From positions 15,673,773-15,737,772 of the forward strand of contig CM020510.1 of the NCBI GenBank assembly GCA_009823395.1: a DNA stretch of 64,000 bases, read 5' to 3'. Positions 26,911-57,800 of this stretch are shown here, piece by piece. A program made the position numbers and the translations under genes. The notes under the pieces are model-generated. The model was not told the origin of the DNA. It ran no database searches and worked only from the letters and a program-made list of their open reading frames with translations. The stretch is from Thamnaconus septentrionalis (lineage: Eukaryota; Chordata; Actinopteri; Tetraodontiformes; Monacanthidae). Each line of letters opens with the position of its first letter. Position 1 is the stretch's first letter.

Positions 26911-29900
26911 CTGTAAAGAGATAAAGAGACGGTCGTTATTCTGGCCCAGTTGGCTCACTTGAGACTTTATTTTTTTTCTATTGCCATGTTTCTGGCGTCG
27001 ATAAAACCTTTCAATTTCACCTCCAGCTGCTGAACCTTTTTTCTTTATACGTAAAATTGAAAATAGAACGTAAGCTGCGTTCAGTTTTTCTTCTCTTTAT
27101 GCAACACGCTTTTGTATTGGTACCCTATTGGCATTGGCAACACCACCTTTGGCTTTACTCACTATTACAATGGAAAGAAAATCATTAGTTTTCTTTTGCG
27201 TCGCAGCTCAGAGGAGACGGCACAGCGGCGTCTGTTTCGCATTATACCTGAACAGACTGCGGAAAAATGATCCAATCAATCTTTTAAAGAGAAATTGGCC
27301 TTGCAAACAAGCTAATGACGGTATCTCGTTAGATTGTGTTCCAGGCTGTAATCCAATTGTGGCATTCAGTGGCCAATCCATTTAGTTGATTTAGGATCTG
27401 TTCCGCTCCAAGGACACATGATTAGAGATGCTGTTAGCAAACTGGGAGCACTGTGATTGGCTGTGTAACCGCGGTCCATGCAACTCTGAGCGCAGTGAAT
27501 AAAACACCACAGGCCTGAATGGAAAAAAATGCTACCTCGAGCATTTTCTCTGCATAAATTCTGGTTAAAGAAACAAATGTGTTAAATATTAATGTAGTAA
27601 TGTTTGATTTTTTAGAAAATTGTTTTTTGTTTTAAAGAAATTATAATCTCCATTTTTGATGATCCTGCAGTAGAAAGCAATTTTCCAGTCAATGTTCTTA
27701 CAATACAATATGTTGTCCAGGGTGTCACCCTGCCTTTGCCATATGCCAGCCAGGATACATAGGCTCCAGCAGACCCCAGCAACCCTAAGCTGGGGAATAA
27801 ATGGATGGATGGATGTTCTTAGAAAATGTTTTTTACTCTCATATGTCAAATGCTAAAATAATCCAAAATTCACCATGATACGTGCCTATTAAAATCCCTC
27901 TCATTTCCCAGACACAATTTCCCTCCCACAACATGCTACACATTAATTCTTCCCCTGGAGCTGGCAGTGTTTGAGGACACCTCTCCGTGTCCACAGCCAC
28001 TCTTCCAACCCGCCGGAATCCTTCTCTCTCCAGGTCACAGCAATCCAATCGGCCAATCCCTATTTTCTCATAAAGACACGATTAGGAGGAGATTAGACAT
28101 CCTTTACCTTCTCTAAATTTGTCTGTCAGCGTTTCACAGAAATCCTTTAATCTGATGGAGGATGTGGTTGTTAGCGGCACAGACGGAGTGAATTAGGCAG
28201 CGAGACGGCTCGCCGTGTCACCTGGGAAAGACAAGCGGCCGCGGCGACCTGCGGCTTCCTGAAGGTCTAAACTTCTGATGTGCTGATGCACTTTGTAATG
28301 AATCGTAATAATACTAAGAAAGCATGTGTACATTGTTTTGAGACAAGACAGCAATTCACTGGAATTATTAAATTGATGTCAGCCACTAGTTACTTTTTTT
28401 CTCCATTTTCCTACATCCTGTAGCCTCCACTGTCAGGTATAATCTGGTGGACGGCCTCAACACTCTATATTTGCATTTGCACCAAAAGTTTTCCATGCTC
28501 CGAAAACTTTGTTGGAAAAAAACGACAACCAAAAACTAAAAAACACGGAAAAAAACCCCAACAACAACAGAAAGAAAAATACAATTCACAAGGAAAACAT
28601 GATGTAGTGTATATAATTTTTCTAATTTTGTATCTGTGCCACCTACCTTGTCTGATGAAGTACTGCTTCTCAAAGGTTATCTCCCAATGAACGGCATCTA
28701 TTTCTTGCAGCCCGTTTGTTATCCGTGCAGCCTGGCCGTCCACCCGGGGTATCTGAGCTGATCCATTCACCTAGCGGAAGTCTGACTCCTCCGTGCACAC
28801 TGGAGACTTGCAGTGGCTCCAGCGGGGACCACGTCTCTGTCAGATCTGCTGTCAGCTGCCCGCTGGCTCGGCTCAATTATTCAGTGTTACTTACCTGCAG
28901 CAGGAAAGACCATTAACTGCCACGAGTGGCTTTAACTAATCCCATTAACCTCTGATTCACTTAAGGGAAAGCAGGATAAATGGCAGCAGGGGGGGTTTTC
29001 ACACAGCTGCTGCATGATCTAGAAAATAAGTCAAATAAAATAAAAAATATAGTAAGGATCTATTGTTTGGACTAAAATTGATTTTTTCCATAGAATTGCA
29101 TTGTGGCAGATCCCATTATAACTGTGATGGGGGTTGTTTTATTTTTGTATTTATACAGAAAAGTCACCAGATACAGTTCACTATCACATCTGGTTGTGAA
29201 TGTTGCATGCTCGTCTTACTGTTTTAAAGGCAACACACATTTGTGTTCTCGTTGTTGTTCTGGCGCTCTACACAAAACTCAATGGGCAACAGGTGAATTC
29301 ACGTGTTGCCTCCAAACGGGACACCTTCAAACACCACCACGTTATTTTGTTTGGATGTAGTGATAGATCCATTGATGAGCATCGTCCTCTCTGTGGATCC
29401 TAGCAGACAAATTAAGCTTCGCTCAGCTCGGATCCTATTAAGCAGGACGTAAGATTGTGTTTGGACGAGGCTTTTGGGACCTGCTGATCTTTGGCTAATT
29501 CTATTCGCACTAAATCATCCAAATCCAGTTAGTGTGGGCAGGGTGAGCCCAGCTGTCCTGCCAAGGAGCAGCGCTCACCTGGTCCAACCCGTTCACACAC
29601 CTACACTCTCCTCAGTGACTCGACTTGCCACCTAACCGAGTTACTCTGAGCACTCAGACAGACCTAGATTACTTGTTAACTAATAGCATTATCTTTAACA
29701 ATGAGTGGATGGAATTCTGGATTAGACCGATTCCAGAAACTCTTCAAATAAACAGAGGCCATCTGGAAAGTGTGTTCATTATTAGGTTTGTCCACTGGAG
29801 GGCGCTGTTAGCCACAAAACAGCCACAGGCCAACGTCGTTAACGTCGGGCTGAACCAGAAAAGAAAGATAGATAGATAGATAGATTTAGATACTGTTTTG

Positions 29901-31170
29901 CTAAAACGGAAACTCGACGCATGACAACAAAACAGTTAATGATTTGCTGTCTACAGGTTACAGGCCCATGTAGTTCGAAGTCTCTTATTGAACTTCATAC
30001 ACATACCAGTCTATTCTCCCCTCTTCATAAAATTTACTCTGATATAATTCTTCAGGTAAAATGGAACTAAAATGTCAATAAATATCTGTTCTTGTTCTAC
30101 ACAGACAAAAAAACAACAACAAATCGAGCTATTTTTTTATATTTAAAACCACATGGAAAACTCCAAACCCCTAGGATAGTAAAAGTTGCTGACTCCTGTT
30201 CAAACCAGATATTTATATTTTAAAGGGCCGATACTCTACTCTATTTTTCACTGCAGTCGGAGAAGTGTCCGTCCAATCTAAGTGTTCTACAATTGCTTCT
30301 TTTTTTTTTTTTTTTTAAAGAAAAAAGAAAATAAAAGGTAAAATAAGAAGGGATTCATTGTAAAGGTCATTGCGTATGAAATGCAGGTCTTGATGAGATA
30401 AACACGTACTGTAGGTTTACTGTATGTCCCATGTCTGACTTTCCAAGGGCCATTTGAATGTTTTTGGTTGTCTGTAGGTGGCACTATAGAGCCGAAATTT
30501 GCCACTTTGTTTTCAACTTTCACCAGTTCTCCCACTTTTCCAGAGCTGCTCTATCACTGGGACTTAACAGCAATAATAATAATAATAATAAAAAAACAGC
30601 TGACTCAACTCAACTGAAGGTAGACGCACTTTATTCCTAAAACAGAAGCTGCACCATCAGTAGCGGCACACAATTATATGTACACATATACACACACAAT
30701 TTACCTAAATCTGTTATATAAAATATATAATCTGACATTGTACCTTTTGAATTCCTCTTCAGAGCTCAGTGAGTTACTGTGCGAGAGACTCTGGAGCCGA
30801 AGCAGACAGAGAGGTAAGTCTCATCCACTCATTGGGTGGGACACAAATGCCCAGGCCAGCTTTTACTTCATTTTTACAGCATGGCAATAAAAAGGTCTGT
30901 ACCCTTTGAAAAAATAATATTCTAAAAGCAATCTACAGCAAAATTCACTTGAACAGGTTTTTTTTTTTCCATGATGTAATTATGAAAATTACACTTTTTT
31001 AAACCAATTCCTTTACAGCGAGATGTACACACCCTCTAGGATTTTGTAATATATAAAAGATATTAAGCATTAAAAATTCCACATTTAAAAACTTACAATA
31101 AATAATATATGCAGGCATTTCATTAAGATAAAATTTCATAGATTGCAATCTACAGTCATTAAAAAGACAA
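26911..31170. other. Spacer between the AUTS2-like model and med13
   Basis: It probably holds the unresolved 5' exons of the AUTS2-like gene; the best candidate segment is 28647-28770 (-). A 51-nt plus-strand segment, 30763-30813, is bounded by a good acceptor and the donor GAG|GTAAGT but cannot be assigned. Otherwise the stretch is AT-rich intergenic DNA with a GATA repeat near 29867-29885 and an AAT repeat near 30573-30590. Confidence 0.35.
27719..27815. repeat. L2-like LINE 3' tail fragment
   Basis: Phrases such as 'cataggctccagcagacccc' followed by 'aataaatggatggatggatg' are typical of the 3' end of fish L2/CR1-type LINEs, which finish in ATGG repeats. Only a fragment remains. Confidence 0.5.
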
Positions 31171-31176
31171 TTTATT
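31171..31176 (-). promoter_or_regulatory. Possible med13 poly(A) signal
   Basis: TTTATT on the plus strand is AATAAA on the minus strand. It lies about 250 bases past the med13 stop codon. Use is inferred from position only. Confidence 0.4.
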
Positions 31177-31425
31177 CTCCTTTATGAAACGTCCCTTGAT
31201 CTTCCAAAATGTTTCAATGGATTCTTGGCATCTGATTGGTTGAGTGGAAACTTCCAGTCAGTGTTGTGTAACATAAACCGGGGGGGATGAGCGACGATGA
31301 CGATGTTCGATCCTTCTTCCACAAAGTGTGAGGTCCGAGCACATTGGGATCCTTCGCAGCAGGAAGTCTGTGAAGCATCTCATCATGTCTCATCTCAGCG
31401 GCCTGATCCCGTCTCGGGGTTCAGT

Positions 31426-49015
<17,590 letters not shown>

Positions 49016-50046
49016 CCTTTCACAGCGTCGCTTTAATATACAAGTCCATTGTCTCAATCACCTTATGGGACAATAGCTATTTTTTTCTGCGTCGCTGGCG
49101 AAGTGATGTTCAGCTGTAATTACACCGTTAAAGCTCTGAGCAACTTGCTAGCTGCGGCTAGCCTTCGCTAGTCAAACATACAACTTCTCACCGGCGGTGG
49201 CTACCACTAGCCCGGTACCGAAGCTAACGCAGACAGGCAGCCAAACAGCGTCAACTACGAGCTTGTAGCTACTCGATTCATCAATCCTATTTGAAATGTA
49301 TTGTCTGAACTGGTTAGCCGCAAGCTTGCTCTAACGTTACTTAAACATAAAATAGTCGGTGTTAATATGACCTGGACTATCGTCAAATTAAGTAACAGAA
49401 AAGTTAAATGCACAATAAAAAAATGAGAGCTCGGCGACTAAAAAAACTTCACCCCAAAAAGCTTAGTCCCTGGTGCGCTAATGCTAATGCAAGCTAGCTG
49501 ATCTGAAACAATTTCAAAGCAAAGGAACTCTCCCCTCCCCCTGATCTCTCTTAGCCTGCTAGCACAAAAGCTAACATACCAGAGCTCCAACGCTAGCCTG
49601 TTAGCTAAATAAAACAATTAGCTAGACCGTCCTCCTTTTCGCTAAAACCATCGCAGTGTTCCGTCATCGTAAAACTACTCTTAAAAACGGACGAAATTCC
49701 AAGTAAGCGAGACTACTCATCGGCTACTTTTCTCTGCCTGATCCATGGGTGCTGCAGATTTCCATTATTTCAGTTCATGGATTGAATTCTTTAATGGCGG
49801 CCAGGAGGACAACTCTGCCTCTCAACTCCTATTGGCCAATTTGTGGTAATGGGGGCGTCATCCGTCTTCAAGTAGCTCCATGACTTCACAGTTTACAAGA
49901 TGAGAGCTCCAGTGCATCTGTCATACAGTCAGTGGTCACTCCTCAATGATATCTGTTACTAAACATGTTTCGCCGAACAACATCGGACCCTCGTGATGAA
50001 CGGAAGGCATTTTATCGCCAATGTTCGGTTGAGATGCAAAAAAAAA

Positions 50047-50078
<32 letters not shown>

Positions 50079-50918
50079 AAAGTCACGATTACGACAGATT
50101 AATAAAGGGGTCAGTCCATTGTCTGGGTTTTCTCTCTCTCTCTCTTGGTGTGCATAGAAACATTCTGCAAATACTAAGTTATCTAGGTCAAGTTGTGCAG
50201 ACAAAGAGAGCCACAGATGTACATTTACGGTTGCATGTTTAAGCTGATTGTGCATTTTACCTTCAACGTGCAAAGGAGGGAAAAAAACGTCCTTTGCAGC
50301 ACTGTTGAGTCACAATGTGTGCTTGTTCAAGATTCCGAAATGTCAGATAGCGTATCAAAAGTTGGTGTGTTTCCATATTTAATTTTTAATTTTCCCCCCT
50401 CGAACGTAATCTGAGAATTTTTTTTTCTACACGATTTCAAAGACTTGACAGTTTAATTTAGTGCAGTTGGGTGTGTTGCAAATAATGTGATGCACATTTA
50501 AGACGTGGAAAGGTTTATATGTAATGCAAACTTATATATTTTTGCATTATGTACGGTGCACTGATGCCAAGAAGTGCGCAAAATTACAACTCAGCGCTGG
50601 GAAACCAACCCAATTTTGAATTGGGGAAAACTTAATCCGCAGCAACATTACTCACGTACACGCCAGCCGCAATTTTCACAGTGCAAATTGTTGCAATTGT
50701 TGTGTATCTCCCCCCCGCCCCCCTCTACATTCGGCGTGCAATGAGCAGCAGCGCTGCCACGGTCCCTGTCATATTAGAGCCAAACCACTGGGCGGAGACT
50801 TTACACAACCGACAGCTCCGAGTTCCCTCCCCAAGTGGGCGGAGCCTGTGATGCGTCCCGAAACATGTCAACAACATGCCGGCTCCGTCTTCCCAGAGAA
50901 ACAGAAACCGACGCGGGG
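49016..50918. promoter_or_regulatory. Shared head-to-head promoter region of med13 and the C3orf33-like gene
   Basis: The two start codons point away from each other across 1.9 kb. An ATTGGCCAAT element at 49831-49840 contains a CCAAT box on each strand, and ATGGCGGCC near 49794 resembles a YY1 site; both suit the med13 side. GGGCGG motifs at about 50791 and 50837 lie close to the other gene. Bases 50037-50085 hold a long A-rich run. Confidence 0.5.
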
Positions 50919-53900
50919 ATGACTGACGGGCGGCCGAGCGAGCCGGAAAGCCCCGCAACGTCGCACAACATCGTCTCGTTAGTGTCGCGCTTGGCCGACG
51001 ACCATTTAACACTCGTGCGGGTAGGAGTTCGCCCTCCCTTTCATTGCGGGACGACTCGCCGCGAAAATGGTCGCCGCGGTCACGTTGCTGCGTGGCTCTC
51101 CCGCGATCACACATAATCCTTTTGTGCTCCAGCACAGGGATTTTCTCACAGGAGGGAGGGGGCGGAGGAGGAGGAGGAGGAGGAGGGGGGGGGGTAACAT
51201 CACATCAACACCGTCATTTAATAGATAACGTCAAGGAAAAAAGAAAAAAAGAAAGAAATCAGCACAGAGGCCCGGAGGTGCTAACAGGCAGCAGCAGCAG
51301 CAGCAGCAGCAGCCCGCTGATGGCTTTTTGATGCCCAATGCGTCTCCATTACATCTGTCACATTCTTTTGTCACTGTCCTGCTCTCAGCTGGCACGGTGG
51401 TCTGGCCGTGGTGTGTGTGAAGCTTCTCCAGTCTCTGTCTCTCTCTCTCTCTCTGTCTCTCTCTCTCACACACAGAGCATAAGCGCAGGCCTCGCAGTTG
51501 CCGGCGTTGTTGTCGTTGCTCGGAGTATCAGACTGGTAAGACATGAAAGGACACGCAGTCACATTTTCATTCTTTTATTTATTTATTTTTTTAAACATAT
51601 TTTTTTTCCCACCCTAAATGTAAACTAACACAGTTTCTTTTTGTGGACTCAGGTTTACTTTTATATATTGCAGTTGAACATATTTGGCGGTATAAATTGT
51701 TGAAATTATAAAATGAATTTTAGATGGTTTGTCCTCAGCTTGATTGCTTCTCTCAGAGCCAATGAGTTGGAGCTTTGCTAGTGAACGTCTGACCCTCTCT
51801 GGGGGGAAGCCCCACTTATACGCATTCATCATGTACGCTCACTGGCCATTTTTAATCAGGTGGAATGTTCAATTGCTTATTAACAGAAAATAGCTAACCA
51901 TCCAATTAGCTATTCCATTTAGATAATCAGAATGGGGAAGAAAGGACATTTTTGAAGTGTCTTTGAATGTGGCATAGTTGTCATTCTTAATTCTTAATTG
52001 GACATTTGTAACATCATAACCAACAGAGAATGGTTCCAAAAGAGAAAAGGTCCGGTGGGCAGCAGGTGTGTGATGTCAGGGCGGTCAGAGCAGAATGGAC
52101 AGACTGGTTGGAAACCATTGAAGAAAAACAGTAATTCAATTTACCTCTGGTAACAACCAAGGCGTACACAATCAAATGCAAAACTCGCATAACATTGAAG
52201 CTTTTGACCATTTGCCCAGACCAGATAAATCATAATAAGCAAAGTTTACTCAAACGCTACAGGTAATGAAGTAAAACACAAAGAAAATTGCTTCATTTCT
52301 GGATCTCAAAAGGATATGAAAACAGATAAATTGGGCAGTTACTTGTCGTTTTTAATGGTATTAGGACACCATTTTTAGTGATTAAGTAATGACAAGTAAT
52401 TGTATTTGTAACACCTTGATGAAAGTGCAGCATTGAATTAAGAATGCCAGTATTCCTGAGTATCATCTCAACCCTGGACTATGGATGATTGAAAGGTCTC
52501 CTCGGTTAAACAGTCACAACACCTAATTGCGTATTGTACCCGCTGGGTGTGCGATCTCCACTGTCTCCCCAGCTCACCAAATTCCAGGCTGCTTCCGAGA
52601 TTCCCGCAATCTTCATTGAGAGGAACGTCAGCCTTCGCGGGAGGGTTCGCGGCATCACGGAGAGAGGAGTCGAGGTGGAACACCTTCCAATTCGTCTGCC
52701 CATCCTCTCCCGGTTACTCTCACAATCCAAAGGTAATGACGGTTTGCCCTCGCGCGCAGAAGCCGCAGCATCCTAAATCTTGTTACGCCAGATATTTCTG
52801 GCCGCGGGCCTCGGGCCACGTTTGGCGAAATTGGGTAAGCTTGTTTGCCGGCGTTATTAAATCATGACATGAATCATGAGAAAGAATAGAGCTGCGTATG
52901 CTTTTATACACGGAGTGCCCTGTCAGCGGGTCGAGTGCAATGGAACCACAGGGTCAACTTCATCACATATTACCTGCGTCCCAGTTGACTTCCAAGTTGA
53001 TTCAACCCAACACTCAGGCTTCATGGCTGCAACACTGACGCTGTCTAATTTTCTAGCGTTTGTAATATTGCCCTCAAGTAGCTATGTTTCTATTCTCTAA
53101 GACATAAAAGCCATTTTAATTAATAACAATAACAGTTTATTCTGATTAAAGTTTGTATTAAAGTTTCATCAACACAACTTGAAGGATCAGATGCAACATT
53201 TTCCATGGACCCATCTCCATTTTCTGTAGGTGTAGGCATTTCTCCGTTGGTGGTGCGTCTGGCAGGGGTGGAGTTGACTCCGGAGGGCAAGGAATGGCTT
53301 CAGAAGAATTTGGCCCCTGCCCAAACAGTCTGGCTCAAACTCATCAGCCGGGAGGAGGACATACTGCACTGTTTAGTGTGTCAGAGCAGGGTGAGACCAA
53401 AATGGACTGATTTCTTTGCCATTCGGTCACATTCTGTTTTTTTTTATTGACACATGCAGGACTTTTCGAGTTGGTTGAATTGCGATGAATGACATTGCCA
53501 TCTTGCAAGAGGGAGATGTTTGCTGCGCTGAGGTCTGATTGACAGCGACCATTTGCCCAAACACCCTCGTGCAGAATGAGCCCACCCCTCTTGACACTGC
53601 ATGGCCCACCATGACATCTGTTACTCAGCAGGATGTGCACCACCTTACTGCAGGGACCTGCCTACAACATGACAAAGCAAGCTTTAAGTGTCCTCTTTAC
53701 CTCAAAATACCCCAGGTCCAAATTGAATCAACCTAAATTGCCTAAAAATTATTACTAATGGAATGCTAAGCAGCCGGGGGTTTATCTGTCTGAGAAAAAA
53801 AAATGAATCTGTGGGTTGTTGAAAATGAAATTAAAGAATGCCACAATCAGGAGATTTTAATCAGAAGTTTCCACTTAAGCCATGATTGTTCTCTCATGTT

Positions 53901-54215
53901 TGTTTTTTTTTTTTTTTTTCATGTTCCAAAGTATTTAGTCCTCCCTCTTGTCTCCACCAGGGGTCATTATGGAGCCACTGTCTGAACGACGAGGTCCTGC
54001 GGCTGGGCCTGGCTCGCACTGCGCCCATTGTCGGACTCCTGCCCGATTCTCACCTCTACTGGCGTCTCCACAAACGGCTGCACAGGGCGGAGGTGGGAGC
54101 CGAGAGGAAGGGCCGAGGACTGTGGAAGCAGGCCGGTCTGTGGGAGAGGGTCTCCGAGGCCGTCAGCGACAGTGCCTTTTTCCGACTGCTGAGGAGGACC
54201 TTTAAGAGGACCTGA
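50919..54215 (+). CDS. c3orf33: C3orf33-like membrane protein
   Basis: Five coding exons (50919-51020, 51476-51535, 52573-52732, 53230-53390, 53961-54215) join in phase for about 245 residues. Matches to human C3orf33 include RLADDHLTLVR, then the hydrophobic SISAGLAVAGVVVVARSIRL, which is probably one membrane span forming its own 60-nt exon. FIERNVSLRGRVRGITERG, VRLAGVELTPEGKEWLQK, LNDEVLRLGLARTAPI and YWRLHKRLHRAE follow. The human protein is poorly characterised; a nuclease-like OB-fold and an effect on AP-1 signalling have been suggested, and I infer nothing firmer. An in-frame upstream ATG at 50865 would add 18 residues, so the start is uncertain. AATAAA at 54849-54854 is a likely poly(A) signal. 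Confidence 0.88.
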
Positions 54216-54478
54216 TGCACAAAGTTGCTGAAACCTTGTCAAGATGTAAAAAAAAAAAAAAAAAACTCTAAATATGTCAAGACTCTGGCTTGTTTTGCTA
54301 TTTTTTTTTTTTTTTTCAGTCACAACTGTCCTTATTGCATCTGCCATGAAGTTCCCTGCGCAACTTTACTTAACTTTCTCTTGGGGGTTCCAATTGATTC
54401 ATGGGCTTTAACTCCCAGATACTAATCTCCGGGCTTAAGACTTAACCCTCAGCTGAGCGCAGTCTTCTCTGTTTGCCT

Positions 54479-54504
54479 GTGTGTGTGTGTGTGTGTGTGT
54501 GTGT
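54479..54504. repeat. (GT)13 microsatellite
   Basis: This simple repeat lies in the presumed 3'UTR of the C3orf33-like gene, between its stop and the AATAAA at 54849. Confidence 0.95.
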
Positions 54505-54854
54505 AGGACACCCCACTCGAAGCAAGACGGGGGCGGGGCATGTTAATAGGGGTTGAAAATGGAAGGGCTGGTGGTGGTGGTGGTGGTGGGGGTCCACTGT
54601 TGCCATAGGAACGCTAAATGTGGTCTACAAAGCGAAGCCAAAGCTAACCTCTACGCTGGCCGGCATCAACCCCCACGGGAGCCATGCGTGTTGTGTGTGT
54701 ACGTGTGGGGGTCCTTAAGCACCCGAAGAGAGGGCCCTTGTTGCTGTAACCTGACCACAGCACTGGCCGAGCTGAGCGGTGGAACAGAACAGAGGGGGTG
54801 AACGGTTCTGTGTGCTGCCGGGATTTTTATGATGAGTCAATCAAGCTCAATAAA

Positions 54855-57800
54855 ACAGAAAATAAAATAAATAAAATAAAAAATCACAAATCAATTGCTG
54901 AGATTGTGTCCAGGATTGTTGCTTCGGGTCACTCTTCATCCATTGTCGACCGACCGTTGCCGTGCTGTGTGTCTTTTGGGGTGCACGGAAGGAGCACTCA
55001 ATCCAGCGCTCGCAAGGAGATTAGTAGTGCGAAGAGGGGAGGTGGGTCACAGAGGGGGTGGAAGACGGATTTGGGTCCGAGCACAAAAGCAGGAGAGGAG
55101 GAGTCAGGGTTGAAGGGGGGAAAGGGAGGGCGGCAGAGAAGGAGGGAGGGGATGAATCAGCGAGCCCCTCTTCCTTTTGTTGTGCAAATGTCACCAGTGA
55201 CTGTTAAGGGCCGAGCGGGCCCACTGATTGGTGGGGCCGGTTTAAATTGTAAGGTGCATTCGGGGGCCGGTGGCTGTTGCTGCCAGACTTTGGACTGTCA
55301 GCGGAGGGAGGAGGGCGGACGGAAAGCACGGCAGGGCCAGACAGACGGGACAGAGGTTCCCGGAGGAGGTGATCACAGGGCCGGGGGCCGTTCAACCCAA
55401 GAGACCTGGGAGCATTGGAATATTTAGACATCTTTCATCTCAACTCAGCTGATGAGGGAATCCTGGGCAGTTTTCTTTTGTAGACAATATTCTTGATTTT
55501 ATTTACATCAATTCAATTTATCTGCCTGACAAAAATAAGATAAAATTAAGAAGTGCATCGAGAGGAAAAAGAAAATCAGATTTAATCAGAATTTCATCAA
55601 ATTAGAGGAGACTCACAAAAACATTGAAGATCTGCTTCTCCAGACCAGCATTTAAAATACCACTAAGAAAATTAACTTTTCAATCAGTATGTGTGTCTTC
55701 CATTTTACCCTGACTCAAAGGCATTTTTAAATGAACCAAACAGGAGAAACATCTTCTCCAGCCGTCCCGAGGTAAAGTAGTCCACTCCAGAGTCCAGTCC
55801 AGCTTTTCCCCAGGCCACTGGTCCCACAGCAGTAGTAGTTGTTTGAAAAGGCTCTGTGGTGGTGTCCTGGTGGGTACTTGCCCACGCCGGAGAAACTGTT
55901 GGGACAGTCTCCCTCCCTGTGGCCACGCTGTTGGGACTATCGCCGATATCGCACAAAGTCTTCCCCGTGCCATGGACATCCGACACATGGACGACTGCAG
56001 CTTTTGTGAAGGAGGTGACCCCTGAAGTTGACACTGGAGTGACAGAAGTAAGTGAACCCGTGTTTCCTGAAGGACTGACATTGTTTTTATTCCTCCCCCC
56101 CAAACAATACTGACACAGACAGATTTAATGACAACTTTTTAAAGCTGGTTCTTCTCACTAAACGGTACTTTTATGTCAGTGGCAATCTGCATGTCGCTCA
56201 CTGTCACTTTAAATGTGCCGTTGGTAGGACACTGTACACAGTAACCAAGCAGATGTGCACCTGCCAGGTGTGTGCGCGCGGGCGCGTGCTCCGAAACACA
56301 CACAACTAAACCCGTGTCTCTCTCACATCGCAGCACTCTTAACACTTAAATTCTGCTTCTTTGCATTTTCTTTCATTCACTGGCGTTTAAGACAATCTGA
56401 GCCGAAGTCACCACCTGCACAATATTCGCCATGTGACTCGGCTGGTGGGTCAGTAACTCCGCTGACAAAACTTTCAGCAGCGTGCACGTTACACTTTCCA
56501 GCTCCTTGCCATTGTACTGTAAGAACAGAGGCTTTCAGCGGAGCAGGCCAACAAAGGCCTTTATTGCTCTCAGCCGGTAGCCATCCCGTAGAGAGAGAAA
56601 GGGATGGGGCACTCCCCCATCCGAGAGCAAGGGTCCTTGGGGATTTTTCGTGATTTGATTTGACTGGTTGAGTGTTAGTTGGCTCGGGTGTGAAAGACAA
56701 AGAGATTTAAAGAGACAGCGGAGAGAAAGCCACTGCGACTGTCTCTCATGCGCTCCTCCAATAACTTAAAAATGTGGACATCATATCTCTGTGTCTGTGC
56801 TATAAATCAGACAATAAAACAAGGAGCTCATTCATGAGTCGCAGCTAGCAAGCTTTCATATGTGTGAGCTGATACGTGTGCGCAGGAAAAGGGTTTGCAG
56901 TCACTTTGAAGGCACCTGATCGACGGTGAAAAAAGAAAAAGAAAACAAAAAATAGACGTAAAGATGCAGATGATGTTTCGTACTTGGTGCCGTCATCAAC
57001 ATTGCCAAAACTGATTGGGTTTCCCATCACATGCGCCGTTTTGCGTCCATGCAATGTGCGTGTGTGCTGGAATGCCTCGGCTGTAAAGTGACTCCCTTGT
57101 TATTTGGTGACTTGAAGTATTGTGGACTGGTGTATCAGCTTGCTGGTGTAGAGTTGTAGGAGTGGAAACTTGACCTTTTGTGGGCGCCGCGATCCCTCAT
57201 GAATAAATGAGGTTTCGGTGGGAAGGGAATAGAAGCAGATTGAGCGGCGACTTTGTGTGACTGAATGCTCCAAACTCTTTTTTTCCAGTATTGTGCACGT
57301 CTGCAATATTGGGAGGAAAATGGGAATGGCCTGCAAAGACACGCCATTCCCAGAACCTACTGAGGTGTCAATCAAAGCTACAGTTATCACGTGTTTGCTC
57401 TTATACATTTCCACATTCTAAAATGGGAACTCGCGTGCGTGCAGTATACAGGGAATGAAGCTGTCAGACAGAATGTAAATAGCTACAGTACCTAATGTCA
57501 TAACAACATAAAAGGAACATTTCATGTTTTCATTATAACAAACATACCACTAAAACCAAATTCAAAATATAGCTAGATATTATGACACATAATTTGTTTT
57601 AGCTGAAACATGTTACAAAGGGAATTAGAAGGCAAGGTTGTGTCATCCTTTAAAGCAAAACCACATTTTTCTACCATAAAGTGCTAGTTTCTAAATAATT
57701 CTTGCAACTGATCACCTGATAACAGGTAGAACCTTGCCGTTGACAGAGTGCTCCTGGTGTGAGACTATGCAACATTTGCTGCCTGTCTGGCACCCTCTCC

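Noticed and set aside
30763..30813. 51-nt plus-strand segment with near-ideal acceptor and donor
   Set aside because: No partner exon or recognisable peptide; single splice-like segments occur by chance at this density.
51231..51473. Arg/Glu-rich minus-strand open frame in the intron of the C3orf33-like gene
   Set aside because: It is a translation of the CT/GA microsatellite before exon 2.
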